This document shows, one piece after another, positions 1-7,818 of a stretch of 13,025 nt of DNA (within the stretch, counting starts at the first letter, position 1; each line of letters opens with the position of its first letter). The notes beneath the pieces are model-generated. The model searched no databases. It saw only the letters and a list, made by a program, of their open reading frames with translations, and was not told the DNA's origin. The DNA comes from Stephanodiscus triporus (taxonomy: Eukaryota > Bacillariophyta > Thalassiosirophyceae > Thalassiosirales > Thalassiosiraceae), in assembly GCA_036939755.1 (NCBI GenBank), contig JALLAZ010001236.1:1-13025 (forward strand), read 5' to 3'. Position numbers and translations under genes: made by a program.

Positions 1-80
1 CAGAACGATCAAATACCACCCCCCGAGCACTTTTTGCCATCCGCGTGTCCTGTCCTATCTATTCCCCATCGCTCCCACGT

Positions 81-375
81 GTATTTGGTTGGTTGTTGCA
101 TTCAATCGTCGATTGGCGGCCGCCTAAGACCACGATGAATTTTGTTTTTCATATTTTTGCCCCTTCATTTGACGGTCGAAATGATCTGACAGCATCCCCC
201 CCCATCGTCATCGCCCTGCGCTCCCTCCCTCCTAACCATATCCTAACGTGTAGGCCGACTTTTGGTTGGTTGTTGCGTCCCCTCATCCAGCAGAAGCCAT
301 CAAAATCATCCAAGGCCCCATTTCTCTCTCTATTTTCAATTTTTTGCCGATCTATTTGACCAACCTAAATGATGG
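81..375 (+). repeat. Diverged direct repeat
   Basis: TTTGGTTGGTTGTTGC at 84-99 recurs exactly at 261-276 (offset 177), and a second matching block (TTTTTGCC..., ATTTGAC, AAATGAT) occurs at about 152-184 and 341-373. Both copies are read in the same plus frame as FGWLL, but codon use and the surrounding sequence do not look convincingly coding. Nothing else is recognised in 1-500. Confidence 0.45.
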
Positions 376-723
376 GTAAACGTCCTCCCCCATATGTTTT
401 GCCTGGTCGAATTTCCTCTCCAACGTCCTACCCGCCACCGACACCATCGCCATTGCTCCATTGATTCATCAAGAGGCAGACACCCAAGACTGGTGCTCAG
501 TTCATCTCTCAATTTATCAATGGGTGCCATTTTGGTGCCCCAAACAAGGGAATCGGTCGCAGTGAGCGCAAACCTGAGCAATGGCCACCTGCAATAGACT
601 CATAGGGAGCCATGGTGCCACGATTTGGGTCCATGACGGATGTTGCCATGGAGAGTGACGACAAAGCCGCTGTGGGTAGGGTGGTGCAGCAACGGCTTGG
701 TAGATACGATGTGAATTTTTGTG

Positions 724-780
724 ATGTGGGATTTTCCGATTCCTTCCGATACCTCCTAACAAAAAATGTGGGATTTTCCG
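724..780 (+). repeat. Direct repeat of ATGTGGGATTTTCCG
   Basis: The 15-mer ATGTGGGATTTTCCG occurs exactly at 724-738 and 766-780, 42 bp apart. It lies inside the interior of the 503-1448 inverted repeat. GTGATGTGRG words recur at 722, 1047 and 1213. Confidence 0.6.
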
Positions 781-1004
781 GTAAAAAGTACCACTCTGCG
801 CCCCACAATCCCACAGAAAAATACCCTCACTGAAAAACGGTATTTACGTATACATACGCCAAAACACACACTAAAGAGAGAAGGTATATCTGTCTTCGAA
901 ACCTCCCACCACAGTGAAATCGGGAGAAATCATTAAATCCCACAATTGTGAGATATTGCATATAATCTGTGAGTCAATAATATTTTGTCGCGTGACTTTG
1001 TATC

Positions 1005-1086
1005 ATACCTCAACCTTGGTTTGAGGACACAATACTGGTTCCTGCCGTGATGTGGGTTAATTTTTTGTCCTCAAACCTGGTGGTAT
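1005..1086. repeat. Inverted repeat with 12-bp arms
   Basis: GGTTTGAGGACA (1018-1029) pairs perfectly with TGTCCTCAAACC (1066-1077) across a 36-nt spacer, and ATACC/GGTAT extends the pairing at the outer ends (1005-1009 and 1082-1086). It sits in the middle of the larger 503-1448 inverted repeat. Confidence 0.65.
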
Positions 1087-1560
1087 CTATGTCATACTTT
1101 TGGTGTCACTTGCTTAGCGTGGCCGCTAGATTAATGTTTGGTACGTTATGAACATACCACCATGTTTGGGGTCAATTATTTACCCCACATCAAGTACGCC
1201 TACATACCTTGGCGTGATGTGAGTGGTGGGAAAGTGCGTGACCTTGCCAATTCCCCCCCGACACAAAATCTTGCTTCCAACTTCACACTATCATCATATT
1301 GATGTCATCGCCACCGCCGCCGCCCCGAATCACGGCGCCGCACCTCCCCATGAGTCCTGTGCAGGCACTAGGGGGCGTGGCTTGTTCTCTCTGCTCTCCT
1401 TCCCCTGTTTTGGGCGCCGAAAGGGACCCATCAAAGAATTGAGAGATGGGTGGGGCCGCGACCTTAGGTGGCCACCGTTTTGTCAATAGACACAACAACC
1501 AAGAACAGACGGTTGGCTGAGGCGGGGGGGGGAAAAACTGAAATAAAATAGATGAGTGTA

Positions 1561-1800
1561 CTAATTAATTATTTTCTTAGCATGTGTAAAAATTGAATAA
1601 AATTCTTTGTAGGCACCCATAATCAACTTATCGCAAAGAGGTTGCAGTGAGGGGGTGGCTAAATATAACATAGCCATGCCATGGGATCCGATGAATGGCT
1701 TCACCATGGTGATCTTGTTTTTTGCGGCTAAGTCCTTTCCAGTCACGTAGACAAAACCTTGCAAACTCCTGTCACATGACTGCCACACGCACACCTCCTA
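1561..1800 (-). CDS. Possible 3' coding fragment, unrecognised
   Basis: A minus-strand frame is open from just after TAG near 1801 down to a TAG at 1561. It has no ATG until residue 30 (ITM), so it would be a terminal exon or a gene remnant rather than a whole gene. The translation is protein-like and balanced: GFVYVTGKDLAAKNKITMVK, then PFIGSHGMAMLYLATPSLQP and LCDKLIMGAYKEFYSIFTHA. TACGTAG|GAGGTG at its upstream edge could be a splice acceptor. I recognise no family. The upstream minus-strand sequence has no clear exon to join. Confidence 0.25.
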
Positions 1801-1809
1801 CGTACGTTA

Positions 1810-2250
1810 GAATACATTCATGCATGTGGGTTCAACTACTGTCCCCAAACCTCGAAGATAATACCTTACTCTAGATAATATGTAGAGCATTCCCCCTTCT
1901 GCATACAACTGTACTCAAAAAACCATCTTAAAGACCCGTGTCAACCATGGTGGCCGGCGGATCTTTCACTCTACCATCCCTCATATCATAGAGGCGCCCA
2001 AACTAAGTGCATTGAAGTCATCCCCACACCGTGAGCAAGTATTCCGCACCTGTGTTGGTGAGATATCATGCAAGTAACACACAAGGTTGCCATTATCATG
2101 TGTCACTCACCACTCTTTTACAGCACGCGCGACCTAATGGTTCTGTTTCCATCCAGGGGTGTTGCATATCAAACTGATTGGAATAACCTGTTCTATTTTA
2201 AAACTGAATACTCTGCTGGGTGCTGGGGTGGTCTATTAAAGAACTAGTAA
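1810..2250. other. Intergenic stretch, nothing identified
   Basis: No open frame of useful length, RNA gene or strong repeat was seen here. AG-ended pyrimidine tracts (for example near 2113 and 2155) resemble splice acceptors but lead into no convincing exon. Confidence 0.4.
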
Positions 2251-2257
2251 TGTTTTA

Positions 2258-2471
2258 ACATTGAAATTGCTTTATTGTAATTTTATCGTTATTTTTGGCC
2301 CACGACAAAATACTCCTTAACTTGTATGGTCCCTGGAAATCAAGAATTCTGCTTCACTTTGATCCTGCTGAGACTATCGTAGATACCTCGATGTTGTTGG
2401 ACGAGTCAAAAAATAAGAATTTCCACCTGGCCTGGGGCATTGTCTGGTGGTTATTATTTTTTGCTGTGAAA
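2258..2471 (+). CDS. Possible coding fragment without start codon
   Basis: This plus-strand frame is open for about 70 codons but has no early ATG. It reads CFIVILSLFLAHDKILLNLY, then GPWKSRILLHFDPAETIVDT, SMLLDESKNKNFHLAW, and a hydrophobic end GIVWWLLFFAVK before TGA. The composition is protein-like. LLNLYGPWKSR faintly recalls the endonuclease region of LINE retrotransposons, but this is far too weak to assign. It may be an internal exon, a retroelement scrap, or chance. Confidence 0.2.
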
Positions 2472-2627
2472 TGATTGATCGTAGTTTACTTAAGAAAAAA
2501 TGTCTTGACTTTAAGAGAGTTTCATTTTTAGCTTCAAACAATTTTGTTTAAATTTAGATTTAAAATTCCAATACTACATAAAAATAATAGAGAATAGAGA
2601 TGGTGGGACATGTGCCCTGAACCTGGC

Positions 2628-2943
2628 TCAAAGGTCCAACCCAGACCTGCAGGTGTGCAAGTTTGGGTCGGACTGGATCTTCATGTGTAATCTCCACGTT
2701 AACCAATAGAGGTCCATCTTGTTCTTGTTGGAACTCTCCCAGATTGCCTTCATCTCAAAGCAACCCCACTGCCTCAAGTTCTCACTAGACAGAGTGCTCC
2801 GACAAGCAAGATTCACTTACCTCCTTACTTTGGACTCCCAATAGGGATTCCTACATTACGTAAGATAGTCGGACCTGCAATAGCTAAAGCATGAATCCCA
2901 TGGTGGTCCTTCTCATTAAATCTAGCAACATCTTTCTGTTATT
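2628..2943 (-). CDS. Two possible coding fragments on the minus strand
   Basis: Fragment A (2943 to about 2827) is open after a TAA and reads QKDVARFNEKDHHGIHALAI then AGPTILRNVGIPIGSPK before TAA. AA|GTAAGG at its end could be a splice donor, and GGAG|GTAAGT follows at 2820. Fragment B (2816-2628) reads NLACRSTLSSENLRQWGCFE, MKAIWESSNKNKMDLYWLTW and RLHMKIQSDPNLHTCRSGLD, with a GTG rather than an ATG at its upstream end. Neither is recognised. They could be exons or remnants of one old gene or retroelement. Confidence 0.2.
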
Positions 2944-3027
2944 AGCCTTAAGTATCCCATCGTATTACTTAAGTCTTATCCTTCAGTTTGCTATGTCATA
3001 CCCTTATTGCTATTAGGGGCGTTTACG

Positions 3028-3472
3028 TCACCCAAGCCCAAGCCCCCTATTCAGCGAGTCGATGATGAAAAAACTCGGAAATTTTGGCTTTTGCGTGACT
3101 GATTGATACAATCGGCTGCAATACTTGCCCGGTGGTGGCAACCAGTGGCTTAAGTTGTAGCCCTGGACCCCCTCCATCAGGAGATGTGCTTGGTGTTGTT
3201 CCGGCAGACCACTTTGGCCATCAAAATGGCCGACAAGTATGGTGCTTTTTTCATCATTTTTTCCTGCATGCGACCCTCTTGTCCGCCGGGTCAATACGGT
3301 GCAAATACTCGCCCAATGGCGGCGTCCAGTGACTTTGAGTGAAGCCCTGAACCCCCTCCATTAGTTGATGTAAGCAGAATCGCACCAGCACATCAGTGTG
3401 ACCATCAAACTGGGTCAAATGGAGATGCATTTGTTCATCATCGTCAATTTTCGTGATTGACCTAATCGTAGA
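3028..3472 (-). pseudogene. Relic of an unrecognised protein with a duplicated domain
   Basis: Two tandem DNA units (3284-3420 and 3104-3238, offset 184 bp) encode similar peptides on the minus strand. Upstream copy, frame open 3472-3254: KIDDDEQMHLHLTQFDGHTD, then LHQLMEGVQGFTQSHWTPPL, then GEYLHRIDPADKRVACR. Downstream copy: KNDEKSTILVGHFDGQSGLP, then AHLLMEGVQGYNLSHWLPPP, then GKYCSRLYQSVTQK. Many differences between the copies in the shared core are silent (CTA/CTG, GTT/GTC, AGT/AGC, CCG/CCA) or conservative (F/Y), which points to past protein coding. The offset is not a multiple of three, so a one-base shift near 3264 separates the copies. No ATG opens the first copy. Family unknown. Confidence 0.5.
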
Positions 3473-3501
3473 CTAAGGTTAAACTAGAACCGAACCATAG
3501 G

Positions 3502-3554
3502 CGCCCACCGACGACAATGGATGCCATTTTTGCCACCATTGTCGTCGGTGGGCG
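3502..3554. repeat. Strong hairpin, 19-bp perfect arms
   Basis: CGCCCACCGACGACAATGG (3502-3520) pairs perfectly with CCATTGTCGTCGGTGGGCG (3536-3554) across a 15-nt loop. It is GC-rich in an otherwise AT-leaning flank. It sits about 30 bp upstream of the duplicated-domain relic on the minus strand. It could be the fused ends of a deleted transposon or a structured RNA; a bacterial-type terminator is not expected in this genome. Confidence 0.85.
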
Positions 3555-3559
3555 GGCAA

Positions 3560-4175
3560 TTATATAAGAGAGGTCGATAGAAATAAATTAATATCTACTT
3601 TAATTTAATAGTTACTACCATTTTTCTTCGACCGGACCTCTCACCCAACACCTCCTCCGTGTTGCCCGTGTGGTAGATCGTGTGGATTTGTCAAATCCAT
3701 GCCGCTGGAGGGTCGCGTGGCTCCATCCCATGGTCACGGTGTTTACTGTGTATTGCTGGTTGTGTGTTGTGGATGGTCTCATGACATCACGAGACCACCG
3801 TATGTAAAAATTGGTACAAAAATAACCTTATGCAAAGGTTAACAACGTTACTGTGTGCCCCACATTGGCTTGCACCATACCTTGTCATCATTGTCGATGC
3901 GAGGAGGGAGGGAAGTATTCAGGGGAAATCATTTATGATATATAGATAAGTTTTGCGCCCTTGAGTTGGGGTGCTGCTACTGCAACTCATCATGCGGCAA
4001 ATACATGTTGTACTAGGTAATACATCTGGTATTGTTTTGTCGGTTTTAGGGGGTAAGGGTACCCCCGGTATGTTCAATCCTGTATTCTAATGCCTAATGA
4101 GTCAGGGTCAGGGACTTACCAATTGGGAGTGCTTAATAGAAGCACTACCATGCTTATCTGATGGGATAAGTATTT
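3560..4175. other. Intergenic stretch with small hairpins only
   Basis: No gene was identified. Small perfect inverted repeats occur: TGGTCTC/GAGACCA at 3774-3797, TAACCTT/AAGGTTA at 3823-3841, and GGGGGTA/TACCCCC near 4050-4067. No promoter, tRNA or long open frame was seen. Confidence 0.45.
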
Positions 4176-4203
4176 TGAGGTGTCAGAAGAATGTTCTGAC
4201 ACC
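4153..4203. repeat. Two adjacent hairpins
   Basis: CTTATC/GATAAG (4153-4170) is followed by GGTGTCAGAA (4179-4188) pairing perfectly with TTCTGACACC (4194-4203) across a 5-nt loop. They do not border a recognised gene end. Confidence 0.65.
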
Positions 4204-4258
4204 AAAAGCTCGATTTGGCTCGATTTATTCTCGCTAGATAGCTTACACTCAAATGAGT

Positions 4259-4447
4259 TTATAATTTTCTAATACATGTTCCGACAACTCGTTTGTTAGC
4301 GTTTAAATATTTTCCCTTCTGAATATATTTTTCACTAGCTTCATGCGAATATTCTCCCACGATTGCCCATCTAAGAATACAACCGAAAGATACTAGCACC
4401 ATGGTGGGGAGATCGTGATACTTTTTTGGCCATTGGTGAAGTATCAC
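4259..4447 (-). CDS. Possible small coding fragment, unrecognised
   Basis: This minus-strand frame is open to TAA at 4259 and reads WPKKYHDLPTMVLVSFGCIL, then RWAIVGEYSHEASEKYIQKG, then KYLNANKRVVGTCIRKL. There is no ATG at its upstream edge (GTG at 4447; first ATG is residue 16). The sequence looks balanced and protein-like, but I recognise no family and see no usable splice acceptor upstream in frame. Confidence 0.18.
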   Translation of the reverse strand: MILHQWPKKYHDLPTMVLVSFGCILRWAIVGEYSHEASEKYIQKGKYLNANKRVVGTCIRKL

Positions 4448-4486
4448 ATCACCACCAAATCACTGCAAATATTACTACCGTCGCCA

Positions 4487-4638
4487 TACTTTTAGGGTTA
4501 AGGTGTCATCGATACAGTGTTCATATGCAAGTCATTAATAACAGAGCTATCAAAGAGGGGAAAATTTGAAATCTCTTAGCTTCTTTGGTACAGTAAAAAC
4601 TTGCATATGTAAACTGTACCAATGACACTGTAAAAGTA
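4487..4638. mobile_element. Foldback element with about 30-bp arms
   Basis: The arms 4503-4532 (GTGTCATCGATACAGT, then GTTCATATGCAAGT) and 4628-4599 on the other strand (GTGTCATTGGTACAGT, then TTACATATGCAAGT) match at 26 of 30 positions. A further outer match is TACTTTTA at 4487-4494 with TAAAAGTA at 4631-4638. The spacer is 66 nt and contains a short AAGAG/CTCTT pairing. Size and form suit a tiny MITE or a precursor-like hairpin RNA. Confidence 0.65.
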
Positions 4639-4808
4639 GCAACCAATAGCTTTTGTTACAGACAACATATCCAGTCCTTGAACTTCTTTTATTGAGGGAA
4701 CCTTCTTTATTAACTGGAGTCCAATACGAACATCATTTGATAAAAAGTTCGATGAAGAGGATGACAATGACCAGTGTTACAAGACAGTAAGTTTGCTTAA
4801 TCTCAGCT
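4576..4808. other. Short stretch open on both strands, unassigned
   Basis: On the minus strand, 4767-4576 reads NFLSNDVRIGLQLIKKVPSI then KEVQGLDMLSVTKAIGCYF, with no ATG start. On the plus strand, 4687-4808 reads IEGTFFINWSPIRTSFDKKF then DEEDDNDQCYKTVSLLNLS and ends at TAA, also without a start. An acceptor-like TTTTATTGAG and a donor-like ACAGTAAGT flank the plus version. The minus version overlaps the right arm of the 4487-4638 foldback. Either could be an exon; I cannot decide between them. Confidence 0.2.
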
Positions 4809-4897
4809 AAGAGCCAAAGCTTTACTTGGATCCACCATACCCTTGATAGCGTCCTGTTCACACTCTATTGACCCAAGTAACCACCTAAGTTGAGATT
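4799..4897. repeat. Imperfect inverted repeat
   Basis: AATCTCAGCTAAG (4799-4811) and TTACTTGGATC (4822-4832) match, on the opposite strand, AATCTCAACTTAG (4897-4885) and TTACTTGGGTC (4880-4870). The arms are about 30-35 bp with one gap and the spacer is about 37 nt. It lies just beyond the 3' end of the PT-rich gene. Confidence 0.5.
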
Positions 4898-4979
4898 TGC
4901 AGATCAATCGGAAGTGGTGATCCATTACAATCAAAAATCTGTACAATGAAAAGCACAGATCGTCACTGATGTTTTCTAT

Positions 4980-5200
4980 TTATTTAGTGGGAGTCAAGAA
5001 TGGCTCCAATCCTTTCAGAAGGGTTATCTTTTGCTCACCATGGCTGCGCTTCGCCTTTATCCAGTGAAAGTTGCCGCAGTCATGTTACGAGTATCTCCAG
5101 GGTTGACCAATCCTAATAGCTGTGACGAGGACTTCAGTGAGTGTATCATTGGACTCACTGGTGTAGTATCAATAATAATACCCAATGGAGGGGGGCGTAG
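4980..5200 (-). pseudogene. Decayed PDZ-like C-terminal domain of the PT-rich membrane protein
   Basis: Directly after DNVYAP, the C6 run at 5195-5190 throws the frame off. One base over, the sequence reads PPLGIIIDTTPVSPMIHSL, then LLGLVNPGD, then TRNMTAATFTG up to TAA at 5059-5057. Shifting frame again from 5060 gives IKAKRSHGEQKITLLKGLEP and ends at TAA 4982-4980. This order (xxLGhhIDT, then a PGD turn, DTRxMTA, and a final KITLLKG strand) matches the PDZ-like domain I associate with cytoplasmic tails of diatom membrane proteins. The usual beta segment between PGD and DTR seems missing, as if deleted between the two Asp codons. One shift might be a homopolymer error. Two shifts plus a deletion argue for true decay, or for replacement by a short new C-terminus. 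Family assignment is from memory. Confidence 0.7.
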
Positions 5201-7280
5201 ACATTGTCCTTGTGGTAGCTACGTTTGGGGGCTATGCTAACAGGTGAGCTGAAGCTATAGCTGGTACGTGATGGTGTTGCATTTCCATTGCCCTTGGGTG
5301 TAAACGGGGTCATAATGGCCCGTGTATCATATTGATCGCCAATCATCTTCTCCACATTGTTATAATTGAAACGACCACCTAAATGTCCTCCTCGTGGAGT
5401 TGGTGTGAATGGATCCTCAAACTGGCTTGGATTTGATAAAGAAGATACACTATGTTTTATGTCGATCATGTTTTGATGCTGTCGAGAGGAAGATCCACTT
5501 GTTTCATCAAGGAAAACATATATATTACTCTCCTTTTGCTTAATAGCAACCTTGAGTTGATCCGGGGCTAGGTCAAGCGCCGATATTTCTTTTTGATGCT
5601 GCTCAGAATCGCAAGAATCAATCTAAAAAAGTGACAAAATGGGTTAGTTAGATTTCAATTTTGGTTCGGCTGCAACACAAATTGCAAACTTACGTTGTCT
5701 AACAGGCTGGTCATCCTTGCATTCTTCACCGTCAGTAAATTCCCATCACCGTTATATGAATTGTTCACAGACACTTTCTGCTTCTCTCTAGCTAGACTTT
5801 TACTATTCCCGGCAATGCCAAAATTGCAATTGTTGATATTATTCTCCAAATCACCCTCCTTATATCTTCCCTCTATCGAATGTTTACGCAAGAAAATGCT
5901 CACCGTCAATACCACCAATACCACTGCAGCTCCGGTAGCAATGTAGATAACCTTTTTTGAATTTCTACTCTCTTCGATTGATTCAAATTCAACAGACTCA
6001 TTGATTGTAACACTGGTTTCGGATGATGTTGATTGTGATGGCGTGGAAGTGACTGTGGATTGATCACTCTCTGATGGAATCAGAGTCGGTTCTCCATTTG
6101 ATGAATATGCGCTTGGTAGTTTGCTGAGCTTGTCAGTTGGCGATTGACTAGAGGATGATGATGATGGACTCTTACTGGGAAAGGTAGTGACAAAGTTGCT
6201 CAAGGATGGGTCGCCACTGAATGGGGAAAGCGTGTCACTCGGTTCCTTCGTCGGGGACTCGCTTTGCATCGAAGAAGTGGGAGACTCGCTCGGCATTGTG
6301 GTGGTTGGCAACGCCGTCGGTTTCGGCGCTGGTTGCACCGATGGACTCAGAGTTGGTTCGTCACTCGATGGGGATGCGGTTGGAGATTTGCTTGGCTTTG
6401 ACGTTGGCATGTCACTTGGCTCCTTTGTCAGCGGCTTGCTTGGCCTGGAAGTAGTGGGCGATGGAGTTGGCACCCCCGTGGGCGATTGAGTGATGGGTTT
6501 CTCAATGGAAGATTGGATCGACGCGGAATCGGGAACGTCGGAGGGGGGAGAATACGTTGGATAATACGTGGGCATGTCACTGTGTTCCTTCGTCGGGGAC
6601 TCGCTTTGCGTCAAAGAAGTGGGTGACCATGTTGGCAACGACTTTTCTTTTTGAGATTTTCTTGGCCCAGACGTAGTGGGCGGTGGAGTTGGTACCCTCG
6701 TGAGCGAGTCAACTTCCATTTTGTTGGTTGACGATAAGCTTAACTCGAAGTCGGGATTGTTTGTGGGTGAATAGGTTGGATAATTTGTCAGAATTATGTC
6801 CCTTGTTCGCGTTGCGACGATCGGCATGGAAGTTGCATATTGCGTCTGACTATTATTACCCGGCTCCACGAGCGTCAGTTCGATTGCAATATTGGGCACA
6901 AGCGTAACCACCGCCTCTGATGGTACCGATGAGACTGACGTTTCCGATGAAGAAGTTGAGGAGGCAGAGGGAAGAGCAATGCCGGTGGCTTCGACTGTCA
7001 CTGCTGCTGATGCTGCAGCTGTGGCAGCGGTTGTGGTGATGGGTGTGGTCTCGATCGACGTATGTGCCTCTCCCCGTAGTTGCCGTGCGTCGGGTTGCAA
7101 TCGCTTCCATGCTTCACCACCGCCGCCGACGCTGCCGCTCGTGCTATGTCGATATCTGCGAATATGATCGCGGCCAGAAGTCGTTGTTAGACAACCGCAA
7201 ACGAGGGCGAGGATGAGGTGGAATAACGTTCGTCTCCCCCCGAAGCCCCCGTAGGATTTGCTATAATTAGCCATTATCAT
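5155..7280 (-). CDS. PT-rich type I membrane protein, two exons
   Basis: Exon 1 is 7280-5694 (529 codons) and exon 2 is 5622-5155 (155 codons plus TGA), giving 684 residues as the sequence stands. An N-terminal signal peptide lies at about residues 1-36 (GGRRTLFHLILALVCGC). A Ser/Thr/Pro-rich ectodomain follows (about 70-440) with YPTYSP, SPTKEPSDMPT and VPTP.PTTS repeats, probably O-glycosylated. A transmembrane helix lies at about 444-464 (VIYIATGAAVVLVVLTVSIFL, split here from the basic RKH stop-transfer motif). The cytoplasmic tail contains two PFTP motifs. The first ATG (7280) has T at -3; the ATG at residue 3 (7274) has A at -3 and G at +4 and may be the used start. The reading frame runs through the splice in phase 0. 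The last 12-13 residues (after DNVYAP) result from a frameshift into a PDZ-like remnant. The role is unknown; a cell-surface or silica-vesicle membrane protein is a guess from architecture only. Confidence 0.85.
5623..5693 (-). other. Spliceosomal intron, 71 nt
   Basis: On the minus strand the donor is AAC|GTAAGT at 5694/5693 and the acceptor is TTTTTTAG|AT at 5623/5622, preceded by a T-rich tract. Splicing joins codon 529 (AAC) to ATT in phase 0. Exon 2 then stays open in the same frame as the ATG at 5469, which is 51 codons into the exon. Without splicing, exon 1 runs only 12 more codons to a stop at 5655. Length and perfect GTAAGT donor fit a normal short diatom intron. Confidence 0.85.
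5800..6800 (-). repeat. Internal PT-repeat duplications within the membrane protein
   Basis: Two nested duplications are visible in protein and DNA. Residues 167-208 (YPTYSP... VPTPPPTTSGPRK) align with 240-282 (YPTYSP... VPTPSPTTSRPSK), offset about 73-74 residues. QSESPTKEHSD at 225 recurs as QSESPTKEPSD at 339, offset 114 residues. At DNA level, the block starting near 6232 recurs near 6574 (342 bp, a multiple of three). Frame-preserving expansion is typical of PT-rich surface proteins. Confidence 0.8.
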
Positions 7281-7500
7281 ATATTTGCCTTGTTTCGTTT
7301 GTTGAACGTCGCTACAGCTTTGTCATGTCCTCCTCACTTGTTTACTCCCACACACTCTGGTGGCTGGGGTGCAACGAAGGAAGAGAAGTATGGTAGTATG
7401 GTATGATATCGAATCACCGTCTACCATAGCTACTGAGAGAGAGAGAGAGCGAGAGAGATCGTAGAGATCGATATCTGAGAGTCAGTTGGCATCTACGTAC
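7281..7500 (-). promoter_or_regulatory. Upstream region of the PT-rich gene with (GA)n microsatellite
   Basis: This is the 5' flank of the minus-strand gene. It holds a GA/TC microsatellite at 7435-7458 ((GA)7, one C, (GA)4), about 155-180 bp before the start codon, so TC-rich on the gene strand. The 5' leader just before the start is A-rich (CAACAAACGAAACAAGGC). No clear TATA box was identified. Promoter function is inferred only from position. Confidence 0.35.
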
Positions 7501-7516
7501 CATAATATTATGGTAC
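7497..7516. repeat. Perfect 20-bp palindrome
   Basis: GTACCATAATATTATGGTAC is its own reverse complement and lies about 217-236 bp upstream of the PT-rich gene. Related GTACC/ATACCAT words recur at 7614-7620 and 7681-7688. It could be a dimeric transcription-factor site or a small cruciform; there is no direct evidence for either. Confidence 0.7.
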
Positions 7517-7619
7517 TCTATCTCGCTGTTTGTTGTCGGCGGCATCCCACAAGAAGGACTTCAGCTCGATCATCGCCACATGTTCTTCTAGCGAGAAAGT
7601 GCAGTACTTGTACGTACCA

Positions 7620-7675
7620 TCGGAGAAGAGAAAAAAGAAAAAGCAAGAACGAAAAGAGAAATGAGAGAAGAGATC
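7620..7675 (+). repeat. Polypurine tract
   Basis: A stretch of about 55 nt that is almost entirely A and G on the plus strand (GGAGAAGAGAAAAAAGAAAA and onward), with only a few pyrimidine interruptions. It has no coding signal on either strand. Together with the nearby GA microsatellite it makes this intergenic region strongly strand-asymmetric. Confidence 0.6.
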
Positions 7676-7818
7676 CATGTACATACCATAAAACACGCAG
7701 TACAAGCAATGAATATGTCCACTCTTTCTCGCACCAAGTGTCTAACTTATCAAAATAGTTTTATATGTAAAGTCTACGTAGGAATAAAAAAATATTGGTG
7801 ATGTGACCCCCCCAGTGG

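Larger units (their letters stand above)
503..1448. mobile_element. Diverged long inverted repeat, possible old transposon
   Basis: The plus strand from 503 (CATCTCTCAATT, ATGGGTGCC, GGTGCCC, AACAAGGGAA, AGACTCATAGGGAG) aligns with the minus strand from 1448 (CATCTCTCAATT, ATGGGTCCC, GGCGCCC, AACAGGGGAA, GGACTCATGGGGAG). Arms run to roughly 690 and 1290, with visible gaps and perhaps two-thirds identity. Both arms share a frame reading PIDKLRDE (left, minus) and PIKELRDG (right, plus), which may be chance or an old coding end. The interior has smaller repeats. This looks like a degraded element with long terminal inverted repeats; no transposase is recognisable. Confidence 0.55.

Noticed and set aside
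5157..5180. GTATTATTATTG...ACACCAG as a very small intron rescuing the membrane protein frame
   Set aside because: At about 24 nt it is too short for splicing, and the bases encode the PDZ-like GIIIDTT segment in the shifted frame.
6187..6489. 100-codon plus-strand open frame rich in Gly/Val/Leu
   Set aside because: It is antisense to the PT-repeat region of the membrane protein, whose skewed codons leave the other strand open.
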